NCBI RefSeq assembly: GCF_001540865.1
Contig: NC_033639.1
Location: 991,117 to 1,055,116 of the forward strand
Origin: Ananas comosus
Taxonomy: Eukaryota; Streptophyta; Magnoliopsida; Poales; Bromeliaceae
Length of the DNA: 64,000 nucleotides
Direction of reading: 5' to 3'
This document shows positions 57,994-64,000 of the stretch, in pieces; position 1 is the first letter of the stretch, and each line of letters opens with the position of its first letter. The position numbers and the translations under genes were made by a program. The notes beneath the pieces are model-generated. The model had not been told where the DNA came from. It saw only the letters and a list, made by a program, of their open reading frames with translations, and made no database searches.

Positions 57994-58679
57994 TGTAACA
58001 CTCCAATAGTCCCAACATATGAAAAAATAATTATAATTTGATTATGAGAGGTCTAGCTAGGGATGCAAATGGATCCGGGGTGGTGGAGCTCCCGCCCCGC
58101 AGTAAACGGGAGGAAATAAATGGATTCGAGGCAGGAAACAAGGCAATTTTTATGATCCGTGGCGGATTCGGGGCAGGAAAAGGAAAAATTTTTGATCCGC
58201 TCCGAATCCGCCCCGAATGTATGTCTTTAAAATTTTTCCATATGTATGTATTTAAAATTTTTGAATTTTGTTGCGAGTTGTGATTGATATTTTTGATTTT
58301 TATAGTTGATATTATTAATTATATATAACTTCATAATATTATCAATTAATATTAAAAATTTTATTGATTTATATTTATAAAATATTAATAATATTATAAT
58401 TTATAAAACAAATACTATTTGGCGGAGCAGATTCGGGGCGCCGTCGGGAGGCGGGTTATAAGGCGGGGCGGATTATGGAATAACTAGTTTCAACCCGTCA
58501 TGGATTCGGGGCGGGAGGCGGGGCGGGGCTCCCGCCCAAAATCCGCCCCGTTTGCATCCCTAGGCCTAGCATCCTAATAATAATAATAATAATAATAATA
58601 ACTATAATTGTGCTTAAATATTTTGTGGTGATGATTTGGGTTTAACGAGTTATTATTGTTAGTGGATCGGGTCATTATA
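57994..58679 (+). mobile_element. TRIM-family LTR in unit B, split by a hAT-like MITE
   Basis: It starts TGTAACACTCCAATAGTCCC and ends GGATCGGGTCATTATAA, and is interrupted at 58058-58562. (TAA)n follows the insert as in unit A. Confidence 0.6.
58058..58562. mobile_element. hAT-like MITE, 505 bp, GC-rich ends
   Basis: Left end TAGGGATGCAAATGGATCCG, right end CCCCGTTTGCATCCCTA. Flanks GGTCTAGC (58050-58057) and GGCCTAGC (58563-58570) are an 8-bp duplication with one mismatch. Arms repeat GGGGCGG/CCGCCCC words. The 81-codon open frame at 58038-58283 lies in it and is not a gene. Unit A lacks this insert. Confidence 0.75.
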
Positions 58680-59282
58680 ATTAGTATGAAAGCCGAATAC
58701 TAACCAACAGTGTAAGAATAGTCCGTAGATAGAAATATAATTCTGATTAGATTATGACATCTGTCGCGAACGAGCCGGCCCCACCGTAGGTGTTTCTAAG
58801 GCGAGTGGTCATTCATGGTAGAGATTAAATTTGTTTGAAATTTTTTTTTTTTTTTGAAATCAGGATTATAGGTTTATGGCTTCCAACAGACTCAAGAATC
58901 TACTGTTAATCACCCCACACTTTCGGTGTTAAGAAATCATCGATTAAGAGACCAAATATAAATGCTGATAATAAAGGAGACCAAACAGGCAAATAAATTT
59001 TATTAATATGATCATCTTTAGTCTATCATCATGCATTCCGAAACTGCTTTGGAATTACTTGATACTTCTTTTCAAAAAACTTTATATACACTGAGAAGTG
59101 ATCCTGTGACTCCCTTTCAGATCATTGAGGAGATGTTAGCTGCGGTTTTGGAATGGGCTAGGTGATGAAGAGTCCCAATTTATTTTTTTGAGTTCTAACT
59201 TATTCTTTTGAAAGGGTTTATTTACATTGCGTAGATGTAGATTTGACAAAAAAAATTTCATGTAGAATTGAGGAAATAATTT

Positions 59283-59713
59283 TAGGAAGGAAACTCCCGC
59301 TTGTGGTTTCACTTTTTCTCACTTTAGTAACATGTGGTTTAAAGTGTATCGAGTTAGTACCACGTGGTTTTGCACTTTTTCACTTTAGTACCCTGTGGTT
59401 TAAAGGGTATCAAGCTAGTATCCTGTGATTTCGCACTTTCTCACTTTAGTACCATATGATTTCGCACTTTCTCACTTTAGTACCCTGTGGTTTAAAAACC
59501 ACAGGGAACTAACTTAATACAAAAGTAAAACCACAGGATACTAACTTGATACAAAAATAAAACCACAGAGTATTCTAACTTGATACACTTTAAACCACAG
59601 GGTACTAAAGTGAGAAAGTGCGAAACCACATGGTACTAACTTGATACACTTTAAACTACATGGTACTAAAATGAAAAAGTACGAACCACATGGGGGGTTT
59701 TGAAGTTTTTCCT
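59283..59713. repeat. Palindromic TTCAAATACC repeat, copy 7
   Basis: Same long-hairpin arrangement as 11031-11462, with tandem 'tagtaccctgtggttt' units in each arm. It ends GGGGTTTTGAAGTTTTTCC. Confidence 0.75.
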
Positions 59714-60499
59714 TCAAATAAATAATAGTTCGAAAACTAATTGCAAACTAAAAGGTAAGGGACTAAAATTTCAAAAATTGACTAAATTTTTTTTTTTAAA
59801 AAAATTAAAGGTAAAAATCAAAACCAACTTAATAGATCATATTAATTAGACAGATCAAATTGGTAAAATATATAAATACTCTAGATTTGCTCTATATAGA
59901 TTTATTTAATTTATTTACCGTCCTAATTTTGTTTACTCTATTAAAACTCTATGGTGGAGATTTATTATAAGCTTAAAATTTAAACTGTCTAGTCTAAGAT
60001 TTATTTAGTCGCGAGTTAAATTACACTATATTGTTTAGACTTATTGGAGATTTCTATATACTTTAGGTTTTAAACTTCAAATTTATTTTCCATTTATATT
60101 TTAAATTATAATACATGATCTCATTAGTTTTAAAAGATCAATTTTATCTATTAAAATTTGAATTAACATAGCCCGTACAATTCTATTATGAACTAAATTG
60201 AATTATACCCTATATTCCTATTGAATCAAATATTTAACTACATTCAAATTTTAAAATATTGTTACAAAATTAATATCTAAATTAGAGGAAGTCTAAAATT
60301 TTTTAATCATATTAAATATGTTAAATTTAAATGTTTACCCACTTTCAAATTTTTTAAACAGTCATAAAAAATTAATGTCTTAAAGATATTAAATATATTG
60401 AATTTAAATATTTAACCAACGTTCAAATTTTTTTAAATAGTAATACAAAATTAATGTCTAAATTAAAGGGATTCTAAAATTTCTTAATCATATAAAATA
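59714..60499. other. Gene-free AT-rich spacer
   Basis: It contains a direct repeat built on 'aaattaatgtct' and 'attaaatat(g/a)tt(a/g)aatttaaat' at about 60270-60330 and 60370-60440. No gene. Confidence 0.45.
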
Positions 60500-60853
60500 G
60501 GGAAAACTTCAAAAACCCCCCTTGTGGTTTCGTAGTTTCTCACTTTGCCCTCCTGTGGTTTAAAATGTATCAAATTGTCTCCCTGTGGTTTCGTTTTTAT
60601 TTTTTCGGTAGCTTTTTCGTTAATATTTCATTAAATTATATTCAAAAAACTTCAGATACCCATGTAGATTTATCAAATAATCACTTTAGTACCTTTTAAT
60701 TTTAACTTTATTACTGATTTAAGAAAAAAAAATAATGAATTGATAAGAAAAAGAGAAAAAAGAAACCACGGGGGGGTAAATTGATACATTTTAAACCACA
60801 GGGGGACAAAGTGAGAAACGACGAAACCACATGAGGGTTTTGAAGTTTTCCCT
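60500..60853. repeat. Palindromic TTCAAATACC repeat, copy 8
   Basis: Ends GGGAAAACTTCAAAAACCCC and TTTTGAAGTTTTCCC. It is closest to the copy at 23672 (CCC-rich variant), in opposite orientation. Confidence 0.75.
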
Positions 60854-61224
60854 ATTAAATATATTGACTTTGAATATTTACCAATTTTTTTTAAAAAAGT
60901 TGAATATTAATATAAAAATAATGTCTAAATTATAATTCTAAAACTACTTCAATTAATGAGTAAATTAATACGAAATTAATGTCTAGATTTGGGGAAGGGA
61001 TATCAATTAAAACCTTCTTTAAATTTGGTAATTTTTAATTACTAAAATACTCTCAATATTAAGTTACCCTTTAACTTGCTAATGACACCTATATCCTTTA
61101 TTGATATTTTTTTATTATTTATAACACTAAGTACCAAATTATTTTTCTATTCTCAATCATTTAGCGGAAAAAATTGAAAAAATCAACGTGAGGGAGGAGA
61201 AAGAAATAATTAAAGAAATAATTA

Positions 61225-61350
61225 TGTCGGAACAGCTGGTGTGTCTCGAACTCAGAACCTTCTGCTCTGATATCATTTGAAATAATTTGTTATATTCTAC
61301 AAATTTAAGTGATTAGAAATTAATATTTATATTTTTTTATATTTAATAGA
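61225..61350 (-). mobile_element. SMART relict with primer site
   Basis: CGAACTCAGAACCTTCTGCT followed by CTGATATCA and a worn 73-bp LTR-like stretch matches the right half of the SMART element at 13772-14021. Only one LTR is left. It lies about 230 bp upstream of the UPL5 start. Confidence 0.6.
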
Positions 61351-61577
61351 TTTGAAATCAAATTCAGATTCCAATCCGACGGTGTTCTCGAATCCGAATC
61401 CCAAATTCGAATCCGATAGAATTTTATAATAGTATCCGCTTTGACTCCCGGTAGTACAAAAATTCGAAACTTACATAAACCGCACCAAAACCCAACAAAA
61501 CCGACCATAGTAGCAGTATCTGCTGCCTTCATATAATAATAATAATAATAATAAGAAGAAGAATCTCTACACCGCCG

Positions 61578-63146
61578 ATGCCAGTCTTCTTCGACGCGTG
61601 TCAGCAGGCGGCCGCCGCCGACCTCCGCAGGCTGCTCGACGGCATCGCGATCCGCCGCGGCTGCCATCTCCGTCGCCGCGACGGCCGTCGGACCTCCGAG
61701 CCCGACGATGAGGACGGCGGCGGCGGTGGCCGCCGCGTGATTCAGATCTTCGTGCGGACGCTATCGCAGGGGACGGTGGTCGTGCGCGCGCCGGCGTCGG
61801 AGACGGTGGCGGCGGTGCACGGCCGCGTGGAGCGCGCCACCGGCGTGCCGCGCTCCGACCTCCGGCTCCTCCACTGCGGCCGCCAGCTGTCCCCCGGCGC
61901 CACCCTCGCCGGCGCCGGCGTCCAGCCCGGCGACACCCTCCACCTCTCGGCCCGCCTCCGCAGCACCCCCCATCCCGACGCCTGGCGTCTCGCCGCCGCC
62001 GCCGATGCCTGCGGCCACTCCATCCCCGCCCTCGTCTCCCTCGCCGCCGCCGCCGATCCCAGAAACGTCGACTTCCCGGGCCTCTACTTCTCCGGCGCCG
62101 CCGCCGCGCTCGTGAGCCTGTATAACTCGACGTGCCCCAACGTCCGCCACTCCGCGGCCCGCGTCGTCCGCAAACTCGTCAGCGNNNNNNNNNNNNNNNN
62201 NNNNCGCCGCTGCTCTTCTGCCACCAGCTCGCGGCGGCCGTCGGGACGCGCGACCCGCTCTACCGCGAGTCGCGGTCGGCCGTCTTCGACCTCCTCAAGA
62301 GCCTGGGGCCGGCGCTGGCGGTCCAGACCCTCGTCCCCCTCGTCGCCGACACGGCGGCGTCGGTGGTCAAAGACATCACAATTCTCTTCGACGCCCCCCC
62401 GTCCCCGCCCCCGCCCCCGCCCCTCCTCGACCGGCTCTCCGACTTCCTGCGATTGCTCGAAGAGGCGCTGACGGCGACCAGCTGCACGGATCGGTCCCTG
62501 GAGGGGCTTCTCAGTCTGATCGACGAGGACCGCTTCTATCGGATGCTTCACGACGCCCTGAGAATTCTGATGGATGCATTCATCACTATTTTATCGACTG
62601 CCGGCAATGTCCTGAAGCAGCAGGCCGGCTGTTCCGTCGGACAGCGGAAGCCGGCGCTGTGGCGCCAGGCCGTCGACGTTCTCACGGTCGTAAACAATTT
62701 CGCGGAGATTTTCCCCGATTTCAGGCCGGTGCTCCGCGCGACCCTCTCGGCGACGGAGGAGCCGCTGGATCTCCTGCTCCGGCAGGCCAAGAGGGGCACA
62801 AATCTCCACTGGCTTCTCAAGTGTAAGGATGTGGCGTTCTCGTTCGAGGCAAAGAGGAATTTGGTGCTCATGTTGCTCCCGGAGGTCGGGGCTTCGGACT
62901 TCGAGGAGCAGCACGAGATGCTTATCAACCGGTCGAACCTGCTTGCGGAGTCCTTCGAACATATCTCGCAAGCTAGCCCCTCAGATCTGCGCTACGAGCT
63001 CCTTATAGAGTTCAGAGGTGAGGAGGCCACAGGCCCTGGTGTGACCAGGGAGTGGTTTTTTTTGGTCTGCAGAAAGGTTTTCAGCCCGGAGAATGTGCTT
63101 TTCTCGGCGTGCCCAGCCGATCGTCGGCGGTTCTTTCCGAATCCCG
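61578..63146 (+). CDS. UPL5: UPL5-like HECT E3 ubiquitin ligase, 5' part, gap inside
   Basis: HECT ligases take ubiquitin onto a cysteine and pass it to substrates. Residues 53-129 form a ubiquitin-like domain (RVIQIFVRTL, LRLLHCGRQL, GVQPGDTLHL), as in Arabidopsis UPL5. A helical middle region follows, broken by 20 N at 62185-62204; the frame differs on the two sides, so the gap is not truly 20 bases. The HECT N-lobe begins with LRYELLIEFRGEEATGPGVT and REWFFLVCRKVFSPENVLF. It stops at FFPNP, where CCCG/GTAGGC fits a phase-1 donor at 63146. Read-through would add about 50 unrelated residues to a stop at 63304. The catalytic C-lobe is not in the window, so the gene is either continued to the right or truncated. 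A shorter copy of its start lies at 52338. Confidence 0.8.
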
Positions 63147-63496
63147 GTAGGCTCCTTCCCTTCGCCTCGCGAGAATGCGGCATATATAAGTCTGATGATA
63201 TCATTAAAGCTTACTCTTTTCAGCACATCGAATCCTCACTTCGATTGATTCGCAGAAAATACTGCATTATTTGGATAAAAGGCGGAAAGAAAGAGGGCAA
63301 TTAAATGTGTCCTAGGATCTATGCTAGTATACGTAGCGATTGTTTATTAGGGTATCAGCTAAATAGTTCCAAATTGTCGGTGATCATTTGTCAACCTACG
63401 AGATGTAGGTATCGGGTTTGATTGGTTGTTGTAAAGTATAGATGATAAGAAATTTGTATCTTGTCTACGTAGAAAACTAAGCAGAGAAAATGAGTG

Positions 63497-64000
63497 TGAT
63501 GCCACTTTCCGAGGGTCACCCATCCTAGAGAGAGTGAGTAGGACGCCACTTCCCAAGGGTCTCCCATCTTAGGACTACTCTGCCCTAGCACGTTTAACTC
63601 GTTTAATCTCGTCGGCCTATCCACCGCCGCTATAGCCGGGTTAGGAGATTTAGCCCTGTTATATCTTATATATAGGATTATTCCATATCCTGGGGTCTCA
63701 GATTCTCCTCCCCTTCTCCGTGGGGCTCAGGCACACTCACAAGCACCACCAAACGACTCCGTCGATAAGAGCTCTTGGGAGTCATCAGCCTGTGAGACTT
63801 ATCTAGCTAGTCTTAGCCGACCTATCCACCTGCAATATTCATCAACCAAAGAGTCTCGCTCTGCCCGTTGTATAACCCTGGCTCAGCCGAGACTCCTCTC
63901 ACACTTACGGCTAGTAATTCGCTCTGATACCAACTATGACGCCTACTTCTCAGGGATCACCCATCCTAGGACTACTCTATTCCTAGCATGCTTAACTCTC
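63497..64000 (-). mobile_element. Cassandra-type TRIM with 5S-rRNA-like LTRs
   Basis: On the minus strand the 5' LTR enters from beyond the window and ends near 63937, the primer site TGGTATCAGAGC is 63932-63921, a 200-bp non-coding interior follows, then a polypurine tract (63719-63701) and the 3' LTR 63700-63497 (TGAGACCCC start). Both LTRs contain the 5S rRNA 3'-half motif, plus strand CACCCATCCTAGGACTACTC at 63959 and CTCCCATCTTAGGACTACTC at 63562, with AGCACGTTTAAC/AGCATGCTTAAC after it. 5S-like LTRs plus a tRNA-Met site define Cassandra. The 3' LTR has a partial tandem repeat of the 5S motif. Confidence 0.75.

Larger units (their letters stand above)
52498..61843 (+). repeat. Segmental duplication, unit B
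   Basis: Same order as unit A: polygalacturonase promoter and exons, 3' flank, TRIM LTR and UPL5. It lacks the solo LTR and CACTA MITE of unit A. It has its own hAT-like insert at 58058 and about 2.6 kb of extra repeats (about 58740-61360) before UPL5. Confidence 0.8.

Noticed and set aside
58038..58283. 81-codon open frame
   Set aside because: It is inside the hAT-like MITE at 58058-58562.
63497..64000. Functional 5S rRNA genes
   Set aside because: Only the 3'-half motif is present, with mismatches, next to an LTR primer site and no full 120-nt gene.

Overview
This is nuclear DNA from a flowering plant, most likely a monocot. The genes have GT-AG introns, 5' leaders rich in CT repeats, GC-rich coding starts in some genes, and plant-only families. 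The copper ATPase matches rice HMA4 far better than Arabidopsis HMA5. A non-grass commelinid such as pineapple is possible, but species identity is inference only. More than half of the window is repeats, mostly short non-autonomous transposons inserted into each other and into introns.

Layout. 1-14.6 kb has no convincing gene and is a graveyard of small elements: foldback MITEs, hAT-like and PIF-like MITEs, SINEs, TRIM and SMART mini-retrotransposons and a CACTA end. 14.6-23.0 kb (+) is a complete 8-coding-exon P1B-type copper ATPase (HMA4 type, 973 aa); its third coding intron carries a piece of chloroplast DNA with the end of rps7. 26.35-27.56 kb (+) is a single-exon trihelix transcription factor (403 aa). 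31.4-34.6 kb (-) is a two-exon GASA/snakin peptide gene whose 2.9-kb intron is filled by nested transposons. 37.4-40.1 kb (-) is an intact four-exon polygalacturonase (409 aa).

45.5-61.8 kb is a head-to-tail segmental duplication. Each unit holds a polygalacturonase followed by the start of a UPL5-like HECT ubiquitin ligase. In the first unit the polygalacturonase has a badly disrupted exon 3 and the ligase is cut to about 50 codons, fused to the promoter of the second unit. In the second unit polygalacturonase exons are repeated and out of order around single-N joins, which points to assembly stitching of further tandem copies. 61.6-63.1 kb (+) is the longer UPL5-like gene, with a 20-N gap and only the start of its HECT domain before a probable intron. 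A Cassandra-type TRIM with 5S-rRNA-like LTRs fills the right edge.

The genes are not an operon or pathway. The polygalacturonases act on cell-wall pectin, GASA peptides are secreted and often hormone-regulated, HMA4 moves copper across a membrane, and UPL5 ubiquitinates proteins. I found no undescribed multi-gene system. The most informative signals are the tandem duplication with a chimeric junction, precise empty sites that order the transposon insertions, the plastid DNA insert, structurally complete miniature elements, and several places where the assembly itself is suspect.
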